From positions 13,146,011 through 13,210,010 of the forward strand of contig JABAKD010000007.1 of assembly GCA_012845835.1 (NCBI GenBank): a DNA stretch of 64,000 bases, read 5' to 3'. A program made the translations under genes and the position numbers. The notes beneath the pieces were generated by a model. It did not search any database and had not been told where the DNA came from. It saw only the letters and a list, made by a program, of their open reading frames with translations. Each line of letters starts with the position of its first letter. The stretch's first letter is position 1. This DNA is from Undaria pinnatifida (lineage: Eukaryota; Sar; Phaeophyceae; Laminariales; Alariaceae). Of the stretch, positions 31,969 to 42,290 are shown piece after piece.

Positions 31969-31980
31969 TTGTTGTTGTTG
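31690..31980. repeat. (GTTGTG)/(GTCGTT)n hexanucleotide array
   Basis: Blocks of GTTGTTGTG, GTGGTC, GTTCGT and GTCGTT follow each other, the last one homogeneous for about 70 bp. Pure G/T plus C on one strand, so ORFs giving poly-Val, poly-Cys or Asn/Asp/His proteins are artefacts. Confidence 0.95.
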
Positions 31981-32249
31981 CGGCTGCTTCCGCGGCAGAA
32001 CCGATACAAAACGGAGAAATACGGCTCCTTCTTTTCCCTGTTAATGGGGGCGGGGGCGGGCGGTGTAACGTAGCGGAGGTTAAACTTGTTAAGGCTGTGA
32101 GGACAAGCCAAAAATCCTATTGAAAACGTCACGAAACGTAGGTTAGAATGAAGTTGAGGAAGATAGAAAATTTATGCCACAACAAGAAATATTTGAAATC
32201 AACAACAGGCATAAGACCATGTCTCCGTGTCCGTTTCGTGGGGAGGGTG

Positions 32250-32392
32250 GGTTACGGTAGGGTAGGTTAGGGTAGGGTAGGGTAGGGTAGGGTAGGGTAG
32301 GGTAGGGTAGGGTAGGGTAGGGTAGGGTAGGGTAGGGTAGAATAGAGTAAGGTAATGTAGGGTAGGGCAGGGTAGGGTATGGTAGAGGGCGA
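32250..32392. repeat. (GGTAG)n pentanucleotide array
   Basis: About 20 GGTAG units with variants. A purine-rich GGGGAGAGG stretch follows to 32560. The unit differs from the telomere motif TTAGGG found at 40.1 kb. Confidence 0.95.
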
Positions 32393-32560
32393 TTCAGGGT
32401 TGGGGAGAGGAGGGAATCGGATGGGAGGGGAGAGGAGCGGGGTAGGGAAGGAAGGGGAAGACAGAAGAGGGAGGGCAGGACCGGGGAAGGAAGGGAAATA
32501 TATGAGAGGGGCGAGAGGACGAAAGATGAGGGGAGTCGGGAAAAACGCCGGAGTGCTAGT

Positions 32561-34184
32561 GGCAGAGGCATCGTGAACGGACTCATGGCCATACTCCAGT
32601 TTGTGTTGGCACCGCATGTTCTAAGACCGAGTTGATCATGACACGCGGCAAATACGCGGCAGCGTTCGCTGTGCGAGTTCGAGCTTCATATTCACCCGCC
32701 CGAGGACGATATCTATATCTTGTAGAAGGTTTGAAGACGTCGGTATCGATAGGCGATAGAGGTCGCATGATATAGACGATATAGGCAGAATTTTGTGACA
32801 AAGTAACTTAGTGAATAACGGGGCTGTTTAACCTGTTCAAAATATCGCCAGAGAGGAACCATCTCACGGTACGGGTTGCGTCAGAAAGTCCCTGAGCTCT
32901 TCACATGAAGAACTCAGTATATCACTAAAAAAAAAACCTCGGAGGCATTCGTTCGCACAACCCGACCAAGCTTCAATGCCCCTTAGTTTTGTAAAAATAT
33001 GTACTCGTGAGATTACTTCAATAACCTCCTGTTCCTCACACGAGGAGCTCAATCACCCAGGGTAATCTTTTGCCCAATCCTACAACTGCAACCCCTACCG
33101 TGGGATGACTCCCAACGCCGTTTTGGTTTGGCCGCCGGGTTGAACGTTCAGGAGTGTACTATAAACAACTCATTGGGTGAGGCATAGGAGCTCCTCCAAC
33201 GAACCAAATGGAAAGCATGGTGCAGGTTTACCATACTATTAGTGTTAGTAGCATGCGTCTATTCAACGGGTGGAGGATTCACATCAGTATCAGGAAGTGC
33301 CTCCCGTATCATGACACGCGTGAGTTGGACAGTTTCAGGAGACGGTTCACTTACGGTGGGTTGACGCGCCCAACACTCTTGGTGTCCTTGAGGAAGGGAA
33401 TGACAAGGGGTTGCGCAACAAGCGATAAGCCAGCCCCGACCTCGTTGGACAGAAGATAGGGTATGGGATTCCTGCACGTGTCATCATCAAGTATCATTGG
33501 CAATCACTCACACGTCCGGTGCAGGTCAGCCGTGGATTCCTGTAGTGTACACGCTGTGGACAGTACACATTTTTGTGTAGTGTAACAAGGAAATAAAAAC
33601 TATCATTCCAAACGGCATCGTAACATTCAAGGGTGCTGCTGCTGATAAATGCACAGTGAGACAACGCAGAAGAGATACATGGGTCAGGGGCAGCGAAACA
33701 AACGCCAATGTCAGCGGGACATCATCCAAGATGTTGATTGTCCTATTTAGAGCCCCAAAAACTCTCCATAATACTACTTCCAAGTAATGCGTCCCCGACA
33801 ACGGGTTTCCTATAGACTTAGAGGGATTAGCCTACGGTTAAGACAACGTTCGAAATCAGATAAGAAGTGTTCCAGCGGCACATATATATAGCCATGTTAT
33901 ATACATGTCTTCATGATCGCCTCCCAACGTTTGCCAAACGAAGCATGTCTGACAAAGTGACGTAAGTGAGCGCGGGTACACCAAGAGTTCCTTTCAAAAC
34001 ACTGACGATTTGCACTTTTCCCCCTCGTGCTCAGTGGCGGTGACATTGTATAACCACATAACCTCGCTTGTTTTATTTTGCAATGTGTGTCTCTTTGTTT
34101 ACAAGGCGACCTGACGCTGGGGAGTGTTTTTCTCACAAAACTGAAGTTTTCACCGCCTGCATTAATATAATAGTAGTGCAATGT
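32561..34184. other. Unassigned DNA with one hydrophobic minus ORF
   Basis: At 33526-33801 (minus) an ORF reads DVPLTLAFVSLPLTHVSLL and then NVTMPFGMIVFISLLHYT, two hydrophobic stretches like the other decayed minus exons. The 32.84-33.12 kb segment duplicates 29.94-30.20 kb. No gene is intact. Confidence 0.4.
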
Positions 34185-34194
34185 ACGACATTAT

Positions 34195-34552
34195 TATAAA
34201 AAATGAAAATGCACTCCAGCTGTGAGATCGAAGATTTCGTCGAAACTCATCTTTGCAAGCTGTGTGTGATACTCCGATCGCGCGCATTACGAGTTGTGTG
34301 TCCTCATTAAGGATATAGGTCGGCGACTCCCCTTACAACTACAGTGTAGCTATCAGGGTCAACAGGATGATTTTAGTCAGTCTGTGCGCGGAAACTATAA
34401 AACCCGTTTCTGAGGGGAACAAAATCTGACAGCTGTGGAGGGAAATGTATCCCTTTATCAAGTGAATCTTGTAAGTCGAATAACCGGTGAGGGGGTGGGG
34501 CGGAGTTTTGAAGGACGTGGGGGCCTGGTTTTGATCAAAAGCGAGCGGGTTT

Positions 34553-34639
<87 letters not shown>

Positions 34640-35367
34640 AGGGGCAATTTGTGCATGTAAGCTATAAATCTATTCGAGGGGATAAATCTGACGGTTTTGG
34701 CACCAGTTTATTATGGGGGGGCGGGGGGGGGGGGGGGGGGGGGGGGGGGGGCGGGGGGGGCAGCTCAATATGTGCGTGGAAACTATACATTATTTTGAGC
34801 GGATAAATGTGACGGTTTTGGAAATAATGCATCAGTTTATCATGTATATCCTGGGGTAAGTCGTACAATCAGTGAGTAAAGAGAGGGTGGAGTGTTCGAG
34901 GGGGTGGGGTTGGGATGGGTTGGGGGGGGGGCGGGGCGGGGGGGGGGAGGAAGGGCTGTAGGTGAGGGTTTGCTATACGTGTGGTGGCTAGGTCTGGGCG
35001 ATGGTGCGGGTGATGGGGAAGAAGAGGGCGTTCGAGGTGGATGGGGGGGGGGGGACACAGCGGCATGGATGGCTCTCGAAAGATAATGAGGTGATATCCT
35101 GTGCGTGAAGTGTTTATTAATGTGGCGGGTTTCGATATTTGGTGGGGCGTTTGAGTAAGGGAGAGCAAGAGAGGGGGGGGGGGGGGGGGGGGTGGGGGGG
35201 GGGGGTTTAGGAGGTTTAGGTCACAAATAATATTCAAATACACTTCGGCTGTGAGATCAAAGATATGTAGCGGCTTGTTGTACGCGTGGTGCTAGATCTA
35301 GGCGATCGTGCAGGTGGTTGGAAAAGAGGGGGCGTTGGAGGGGGGGGGGGGGGGGGGGGGGGGGGGT

Positions 35368-35407
<40 letters not shown>

Positions 35408-35731
35408 GGGGGAAAGAATTGAAAACTACGTCATGGATGGTCAGAAAGATTTTGACGTGATATCAACTGCGTATAGGTGTTTATTACTCAGGCCGATTTT
35501 GATTGTGAGTGGGGCGTTTGGACAAACTAGGCGGAAGGGGGGGGGGGAATCGGGGGACGGGGGGGGGGGGCGGGGGGGGGAAGGGTTGGGGCTTTTCATG
35601 AACACGAGGGGTCAGTGGAGGGGGAGGGTAGGGGGGGCGGGGGGCGGGACATTTCAATATGTGCGCGGAAACTAAAAATTCTTAAAGGGGACAAACCTGA
35701 CGATTGAAGCAATAAGACATCCCTTTATATC
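34195..35731 (-). mobile_element. R1 retroposon, long copy with target duplication
   Basis: This copy is flanked by a 10-bp duplication ACGACATTAT at 34185-34194 and 35732-35741, which fixes both ends. The left end is TATAAAAAATGAAAATGCAC; the right end ATCCCTTTATATC. It contains three to four internal modules of the form GTGCGYGGAAACTATAAA...GACAAAYCTGACGG, and a second copy of the tail motif (CAAATACACTTCGGCTGTG) at about 35236. G homopolymers of about 80 and 65 lie at 34556-34638 and 35339-35406. Read on the minus strand the same Pro-rich frame starts recur in the 37.1-, 51.7- and 63.1-kb copies. Confidence 0.85.
34556..34638. repeat. G homopolymer of about 80 bases
   Basis: An almost uninterrupted G run. 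Such length is hard to sequence, so the exact number is doubtful. It can form G-quadruplexes. Confidence 0.9.
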
Positions 35732-35959
35732 ACGACATTATAGGTTATCAATCTACTTTACTGCGCAATGCGGGATGATTCGATTGTGTTCCACCCCCCC
35801 CCCCTCCCCCCCCTCAATTCCCCGTCCTTCTCATACGGATGTGAGCATCGTGAAATAATGTGCGGGATCTGCATGACGTACAAAATATAACGAGCAGGGG
35901 AGAAGGGTGGGTGGATATGAAATCATACCTGGTACCAGGTACTCGTATTACCCACGGGT

Positions 35960-36119
35960 TCTCACAGATTAGACTCTGATAAGATATTGTAGCTGTCGCT
36001 AAAAAGAGCGACAGCTGATATATGTAAATCGACACACGACGCGTATGAAAATACGTGGAAGTGTGGTGAGCTAAAGCTTTGTTTTTCCCCATCCGCCGGA
36101 GGATAAAAAAAAAAAAAAA
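35960..36119 (+). mobile_element. Short poly(A) retroposon (SINE-like)
   Basis: The body AAATCGACACACGACGCGTA, then GAAAATACGTGGAAGTGTGG, TGAGCTAAAGCTTTGTTTTT and CCCCATCCGCCGGAGGAT ends in A16. It matches, in inverse orientation, 56158-56388. A perfect hairpin, AGCTGTCGCT-AAAAAG-AGCGACAGCT, lies at about 35990-36015 where the other copy has a different stem-loop. The left border is not fixed. Confidence 0.6.
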
Positions 36120-36333
36120 ATGAAACTGTCGTCAGACAGACGTGTGCGTCCACGGGCCAGTGCAGTTTTTTTTTTTTTTTCGTGTGGTTCTCCACCACAG
36201 CACTCATTTTTGTAGTGACCTAGTCTAAATTCAAGTTAAATAAAGCGTACAAACACACGAACATTTTTGTTTCGAGTAGAGCGCTGTTACGGGGGGGACC
36301 GTAGGTGGGAATTAGAAACTCGCTTCGCTCGAA

Positions 36334-36526
36334 TAAAACTAAAAATACACTCCGGCTGTGAGATCAAATATTTTGTCGAAACTCATCTTCTATCTTTGCA
36401 AGCTGTCTAAATGTGTGTGATACTCCGATCTCACGTATTACGGGTTGTGTGTCCTCATTTTAGGATATAGATCGGCGACTCCGCTTGCAACTGCAGTGTA
36501 GCTATCAGGGTCAACAGGTTGATGTT
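36334..36526 (-). mobile_element. R1 retroposon copy, short
   Basis: From CTAAAAATACACTCCGGCTG to GGTCAACAGGTTGATGTTC, about 190 bp, with a 7-bp insertion near ATCTTCTATCTTTGC. Confidence 0.75.
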
Positions 36527-36966
36527 CTCGCAGATCATGTACGAATGTATATAGTATATAGTATGCGATCATTTATTTGGAGTTAAGACGAAAATGAGCA
36601 ACATTCCACATGGTACTTCAAGTAAATGCATTAGTTGGTTTATGGCTCGTTGGATACTGAATTAAGCGATTTTTCGCCTTAAAATTCCCTATTATAAGGA
36701 ACTTTGCCTGTGGATTAAAACTATAGTGCATAGAGGTAAAGTATTGGTTGTTTTTACTTTTGGGATGCTGAAATCTAGCGATTTTTCCCCGTTAATTCAC
36801 CTATTTGTGGCATTTTGCCCACGGGTTTAAAGAATAGCACTTACTTGGAGGTTGTTTTTTTGAGCATTTCATGACGAAATTGGGCCTTTTTCGCTTTGAG
36901 TGTCGTCACTATTATTGAACATTGCTCGACCGTAGATTTGAGTTTATTACTTGGATAAAGAGTCTT
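36527..36966. other. AT-rich unassigned DNA
   Basis: Three decayed copies of a unit with TTTTGCC(T/C)(G/A)(T/C)GG(A/G)TT...A(A/G)TA(A/G)AG and GCGATTTTTC are visible between 36640 and 36860; similar text (CTCGACCGTGGGTTTGAG) appears near 39430. Probably an old tandem repeat. Confidence 0.4.
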
Positions 36967-37105
36967 TCTACGGTAGCCCCCCCAACTTTTTTCCAATGAA
37001 ATTGCCGGTTTAAAAACCAGCTCCCGGTCGTATCTCCTCAAGTACGGTGTCCCTCGACACTCCGACGTCAGCGATCGATAGGCCTTTGCACACAAGAAAA
37101 TATAT

Positions 37106-38358
37106 TATTATAAAAAATGAAAATACACTCCAGCTGTGAGATCGAAGATTTCGTCGAAACTCATCTTTGCAAGCTGTGTGTGATACTCCGATCGCGCGCA
37201 TTACGAGTTGTGTGTCCTCATTAAGGATATAGATCGGCGACTCCCCTTACAACTACAGTGTAGCTATCAGGGTCAACAGGATGATTTTAGTCAGTCTGTG
37301 CGCGGAAACTATAAACCCCGTTTCTGAGGGGGACAGAATCTGACAGCTGTGAATGGAAATGTATCCCTTTATCAAGTGAATCTTGTAAGTCGAATAACCG
37401 GTGAGAGGGTGGGGCGGAGTTTTGAAGGACGTGGGGGCCTGGTTTTGATCAAAAGCGAGCGGGTATGGAGGGGGGGGGGGGGGGGGGGGGAAGGGGGAGG
37501 CAATTTGCGCATGTAAGATATAATCCTTTCAAGGGGATAAATCTGACGGTTTTGGAACCAGTTTATTATTGGGGGGGGGGGGGGGTTGGGGCGGGGGTGG
37601 GGCGTGTGGGGCAGCTCAATATGTGCGTGGAAACTATACATTTCTTGAGGGGATAAATGTGACGGTTTTGGAAATTATGCATCAGTTTATCATGTATATC
37701 CTGGGGTAAGTCGTACAATCAGTGAGTAGAGAGAGGGTGGAGTGTTCGAGGGGGTGGGGTTTGGATGGGTTGGGGGGGGGGAAGGTCGGGGGTGGGGGCG
37801 GGGGGGGGGGCGGGGGAGCGGGGGGGGGGGGGAAGGGAGGGTTTTAGGTGAGGGGTTTGAGATAAGTGTGGTGCTAGGTCTAGGCAATGGTGTGGGTGAT
37901 GGGGAAGAAGGGGGCATTCGGGGCGGGGGGGGGGGGAGGGAAGCAGCGGCATGGATGGCTCTCGAAAGATAATGAGGTGATGTCCTGTGCGTAAAGTGTT
38001 TATTAATCTGGCGGATTTCGATATTTGGTGGGGCGTTTGAGTAAGGAGAGCAAAGGGGGGGGGGGGGGGGGGGGGGGGGATTTTTAGCAGGTTTAGGTCA
38101 CAAATAATATTCAAATACACTTCGGCTGTGAGATCAAAGATTTGTAGGGGCTTGTTGTACGCGTGGTGCTAGGTCTAGGCGACCGTGCGGGTGGTTGGAA
38201 AAGAGGGGGCGTTGAAGGGGGGGGGGTCGGGGGGAAATAATTAAAGACTATGTCATGTATGGGCAGAAAGATAATGACGTGATACCAACTGCGTATAGGT
38301 GTTTATTACTCTGGCCGATTTCGATTGTGAGTGGGGCGTTTGGACAAACTAGGCGGAC
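37106..38358 (-). mobile_element. R1 retroposon, long copy nested in MITE-B
   Basis: It matches the 34.2-kb copy block for block but ends at AAACTAGGCGGAC, so it is 5'-truncated relative to it. Near-duplicate 10-mers GAAAATATAT and GAAAATATTT flank it. G tracts vary in length between the copies. Confidence 0.82.
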
Positions 38359-38386
38359 GAAAATATTTAGGACATTTTGTTTTTAA

Positions 38387-39257
38387 TTGTTGTTGCTGTT
38401 GTTCTCACATTAATCACTCGCATAATCAAATCCGTGGTCACAGGACAGGCTCCAGTCACTCTGGAGCCGAGGAATACCCGAGGGAAAAACACAAACAACC
38501 CAACGTGGTACACGCATATATCACAGCTGACGCAATTCATGCCTCCACCAGAAGCATATAAAAATGAAATCGGGAGTCAGTCCACGATGTGCCAGGTCCA
38601 TACCGGTGCATACGTATCATTGCTCACGCCTGGAGAAACCGGCTATACCCCTGGCCACCCAAGGAAGACTGCCACGTATATGCTACACGTAGTACTTATT
38701 ATCACTACGCATGCGCAGGACAGACGCGAGTCAATTGGAGAAAATAAACAAAGAAAATAAAGAAGATTAAGGAAAAAAGAACAGAAAAGAGAAGAAAGCG
38801 AAACAAAAAAATACGAAAAAGGAATGGGAAGAAAAGACAAGACAAGAAGAAGAGGAACCAAGGAAAGTAAAAGAGAAGAAGAAAAAATATCATACTAGCA
38901 GACCCTAGGAACTGGCTAAAGACGGCATTGGGCTCATAGAGGGTGTCAAGTGCATCAATGGCACTGGGGAGAGAACGCAACATGGCGAATAAGTCAGGGC
39001 GGTCTTTCGCTGTCTTGTGACGGCCATTGGAAGGTCCATAACTGTCAAGGCGATGATGGCAAAACCCAGACTCCATTCAGTCTCTTGGGCATGACGACCC
39101 CCGCTTCCCCCTCCCCCCTCCTTTCCCCCTTCTTCCCCCCTCCCCTCCCCCTCTCCCCCCCTCCCCCCCCCTGCCCCCTCCCCCCTCCTTCCTTCCCACT
39201 CCCCCCGGCCGTTTAAAGATTTTGACGGTGGATGGCTCTGCCGCAGCCTTTGCGCGT
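38387..39257 (-). mobile_element. LINE 3' fragment (5'-truncated)
   Basis: Read on the minus strand: the end of the reverse transcriptase ORF, a C/T-rich tract, the 3' UTR with ACTCCCGATTTCATTTTTAT, and the terminus GTGAGAACAAC ending in an AAC-type tail. The same 3' end closes the main LINE at 54.4 kb. Confidence 0.8.
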
Positions 39258-39345
39258 ATCATTCCTTGTGTGGAGCAGCTTCCGTGAAACCTTCGATAAA
39301 GAAAATCGCTGGTCTTGGGGATGGGCTATCGTAAAATCACTCTAA

Positions 39346-39934
39346 AACATACGAGGTATGTTGTTTTTGGGAAGATTTAATATCGAAATATATATGCGAT
39401 TTTTTGTTTTGAATATCATTGTATTGAATATTGCTCGACCGTGGGTTTGAGAATATTTCCTTGAGATTCGTATGATACGGTTTTTTTATTTGGGAGCATT
39501 TGATAATGCTATATGATATTTTTGAATTTCTAATTCAGTGTTGAATCCCTGATGATCGACAACGTGGCGTGCATCATGAATTAGGAGGAAATGTGGCATC
39601 TTGTAGCTTTGGGGGCATTTGATGGCTCAATTTGCAGAAGGCTAACGACGCTTTTTCTTAGTCAGTCCTACTGGTAAATACCACTGTGCGGGTATGCATT
39701 ATTTCAATATTGAATTTTCTCTTGTATGCTGGAGAATTATGGGATTTGGGAGCGGTAACGTTGTGTTGTGGTGAACTACCCAGGATCAGCCCTGCATAAT
39801 AACAAGTCTATATGATGGCCGTCTCGGAACAACCCAATAGTGAGAACCAGCTCAGTCAGGCAAATCGTTTAGTTTATATCCTACAAGCTAGGTCGGTGCG
39901 CTCGATCGACCCTAATCTATTCGACGATTCAGTA
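39346..39934. other. Unassigned AT-rich DNA
   Basis: No ORF of note. CTCGACCGTGGGTTTGAG and similar phrases are shared with 36.9 kb. Confidence 0.35.
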
Positions 39935-40262
39935 GTAACCTTTCTTTGCGATGCTCTCACCCCACGAATCATATCAGATTAAGTACCAATATATACATTT
40001 TGATGTATGTGTCAAGTCGTTGGTCCGCACATTTTTCGTAAGTTTTTCCAAAAATGACGCGCGGCTAAGCCGCGCCCGGATCGGAGCCTTAGCCTTAGCC
40101 TGGGTTAGGGTTAGGGTTAGGGTTAGGGTTAGGGTTAGGGTTAGGGTTAGGGTTAGGGTTAGGGTTAGGGTTAGGGTTGGGGTTAGGGTTAGGGTTGGGG
40201 TTAGGGTGGGTCGACTCCCTCTCGCGACTTGACCAAAAAAAAAGCACAGGAACACAAAAACA
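39935..40262. repeat. Repeat with interstitial telomere array
   Basis: The left flank (CTTTCTTTGCGATGCTCTCA...GGTCCGCACATTTTTCGTAA...GCGCGGCTAAGCCGCGCC) recurs at 45862-46045. The right flank (GGGTCGACTCCCTCTCGCGA, then TTGACCAAAAAAAAAGCAC) recurs at 46860-46905 together with a few TTGGGGTT/TTAGGG units. About 17 TTAGGG units lie between them. Confidence 0.8.
40104..40207 (+). repeat. (TTAGGG)n interstitial telomeric repeat
   Basis: About 17 units, nearly perfect, with two TTGGGG variants toward the right end. TTAGGG is a common eukaryotic telomere motif. Its internal position suggests an old chromosome end, double-strand-break repair by telomerase, or a retroposon tail. Confidence 0.97.
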
Positions 40263-40485
40263 ACTCAATATTGATCTCTATAAAAGTGAAAAATATTTTC
40301 ATACCTTATCTGGTACGATTTCTGGGGCAAAGCCGGTAAAGGCGCCTCCACGCGATTCCTGTTTGATTAGCTTGCGTGGTCGACACGTCTTTAGCTACGA
40401 TGCTGAGGGCCAGGTATTGATTAATGAAATGACTTTAGAGCACAAGCCAGTATTATTTAATAAATTAGATGATTGTGCTTGATTA
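40263..40485 (+). pseudogene. AT-rich coding-like fragment of unknown origin
   Basis: The frame reads NIDLYKSEKYFHTLSGTISG, then KAPPRDSCLISLRGRHVFSY and DAEGQVLINEMTLEHK, ending ...NKLDDCA and TGA at about 40480-40482. Composition is much more AT-rich than its neighbours and protein quality is good. No start codon of its own is visible; the upstream frame is telomere repeat. It may be a piece of a captured gene. Not recognised. Confidence 0.4.
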
Positions 40486-40526
40486 CGACACTGACGCTTG
40501 CGCTATGCTATTTCGTTTCAAGAGCC

Positions 40527-40583
40527 GTGGTGAGCTAAAGCTTTATTTTTCCCCATCCGGCGGAGGATAACAAAAAAAAAAGG
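40527..40583 (+). mobile_element. Poly(A) retroposon, truncated, 10-bp duplication
   Basis: GTGGTGAGCTAAAGCTTTAT, then TTTTCCCCATCCGGCGGAGG, then A-rich tail. Flanked by the perfect 10-bp TTCAAGAGCC at 40517-40526 and 40584-40593. The 57-bp insert is the 3' end of the 56.2-kb element, 5'-truncated as expected from target-primed reverse transcription. Confidence 0.88.
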
Positions 40584-40608
40584 TTCAAGAGCCCATGACG
40601 GTTGTTAC

Positions 40609-41985
40609 GTTGTTGTTGTTGTTCTCACATTAACTCGCATAATCTTACAAGATTCACTTAATAAAAGGATACATTTCCCTCCACAGCTGTCATATGTTGT
40701 CCCCCTCAGAAACGGATTTTATAGTTTCCGCGCACAGACTGACTAAAATCACCCTGTTGACCCTGATAGCTACACTGTAGTTGTAAGGGGGGAGTCGCCG
40801 AACTATATCCTTAATGAGGACACACAACTCGTAATGCGCGCGATCGGAGTATCACACACAGCTTGCAAAGATGAGTTTCGACGAAATCTTCGATCTCACA
40901 GCTGGAGTGTATTTTCATTTTTTATAATAATCAAGTCCGTGGTCACAGGACAGGCTCCAATCACTCTGGAGCTGAGGAATACCCCAGGGTAAAACACACA
41001 CAACCCAAGGTGGTACACGCATATATCACAGCTGACGCAATTCATGCCTCCACCATAAACATATAAAAGTGAAATCGGGAGTCAGTCTACGATGTGCCAG
41101 ATCCAGGCCGGTGCATACGTCTCACTACTCACGCCTGGAGAAACCAAATATTATCCCGATTGCCACCCAAGGAAGACTACCACGTATATATTTCACGTAG
41201 TATCTATCATTACGCATACGCACGACAGGCATAAGTCAAATAGAGAAAAATAGACAAAGAAAAGAAAAGAAGATAAAGGAAAGGAAAGAAAAGAGAAGAA
41301 AAACGAAACAAGACGAAAAAGGCAGGCAAAGAGAAGAAAAAGACAAGAAAAGCAAGAAAAGACAAGACAAGAAAGCAAGGAAGGACGGAGAGAAAAAAAG
41401 AAAAAAAAAATAGAAAAAGAAAAGAAAGAAAAAATGTCATACTAGCAGACCCTAGGAACTGGCTAAGGATGGCATTGGGCTAACAGAGGGTATCACGTCC
41501 ATCATCAATGGCACCTGGGAGAGAACGCAACATGGCGAAGAAGTCAGGGCGGTCTTATGCTATCTTGTGACGGCCATTAGAAGGCCCACAACTTTCAATA
41601 CGATGATGGCCAAACCCAGACTTCAGTCTCTTGGGCATCACGCTCCCCCTTCCGCCCCCCCCCCCCCCTTCCTCCCTTTCCCCCTCCCCCAGTCCCCTCC
41701 CGCCCCCCCCCCCCTTCCCCCTCCCCCCAGCCGCTTAGAGATGCCAACGGTGGATGACGCTGCCGCAGCCTTTGCGCGTCGCTCTGCAGCTTTGCGTCTC
41801 TCCGTTTCATGCCAATTCCGCATGAACAACTCGGCTCCCTCCTCTACCCTTCGAAACCATCTGCCAGCCTTCTGAGCAGCCTTTCGCCATCCTTCGAATT
41901 TCATTCCGAAGACCGACATATCCTCCTTCAGATGATCCATCCAGTCTTTCTCTTGCCCCCCCTGAGTAGCCCTTACCCCCAACAT
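40609..41985 (-). mobile_element. LINE 3' fragment split by R1
   Basis: On the minus strand the ORF end reads GGQEKDWMDHLKEDMSVFGM, then KFEGWRKAAQKAGRWFRRVE and ERRKAAERRAKA, the C-terminus of the LINE protein at 50.8-51.0 kb. A C/T-rich tract and the UTR follow and end at CTCACATTAACTCGCATAATC plus (GTT)n on the plus strand. An R1 copy (40645-40926) sits inside the terminus between two ATAATC copies. Confidence 0.85.
40645..40926 (+). mobile_element. R1 retroposon copy nested in LINE
   Basis: In inverse orientation to most copies: it ends ATCTCACAGCTGGAGTGTAT then TTTCATTTTTTATAATAA. ATAATC occurs at 40639-40644 and 40927-40932, a likely duplication that merges with the tail. Confidence 0.8.
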
Positions 41986-42144
41986 ATAGAAAGGCTGAGT
42001 GTTGGTTGCCCGGATGACGTTGAAGGCGATACCCTTAACAAATTTGAGTAATCTACTTTTGAGCTTTCATTACTCTAGGATGGAATGAGCATTGTCATGA
42101 AAGTTGTCACGAGCAGGTGGGGGGATGCAGGATAGACTACTTGC
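41986..42144. other. Short spacer between LINE fragments
   Basis: Nothing recognised. Confidence 0.3.
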
Positions 42145-42290
42145 TCGTTGTTGTTGCTGTTGTTGTCGTCGTTGTTGTTGTTCTCACACCAACTCGCACA
42201 ATCAAGTCCGTGGTCACAGGACAGGCTCCAGTCACTCTGTTACCCAACAGAATACCGCTGTTGTTGTTCTCATATTAACCCTTGCGAAAA
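42145..42290 (-). mobile_element. Two very short LINE 3' ends
   Basis: (GTT)n plus TTCTCACACCAACTCGCACA and the AAGTCCGTGGTCACAGGAC block, cut off after CAGTCACTCTG (42145-42239); then a second GTTGTTGTTCTCATATTAACCC (about 42260-42285). Both are extreme 5' truncations. Confidence 0.65.

Larger units (their letters stand above)
36967..39345 (+). mobile_element. MITE-B copy broken by R1 and by LINE
   Basis: The left part (36967-37105: TTTCTACGGTAGCCCCCCCA to CACACAAGAAAATATAT), a small middle part (38359-38386) and the right part (39258-39345: ATCATTCCTTGTGTGGAGCA to GGGATGGGCTATCGTAAAAT) form one MITE-B when the R1 (37106-38358) and LINE (38387-39257) insertions are removed. This orders the events: B is older than both. 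Confidence 0.7.

Noticed and set aside
31362-32132. 256-codon minus ORF with Asn/Asp/His repeats
   Set aside because: Most of it is the GTTGTG/GTCGTT microsatellite; plus-strand ORFs over the same bases are equally long.
32250-32392. (GGTAG)n as telomeric repeat
   Set aside because: Unit differs from TTAGGG and no telomere of this type is suggested elsewhere in the window.
34339-35243. Proline-rich minus ORFs in R1
   Set aside because: They depend on G/C homopolymers whose length varies between copies, so frame is not conserved; no domain.
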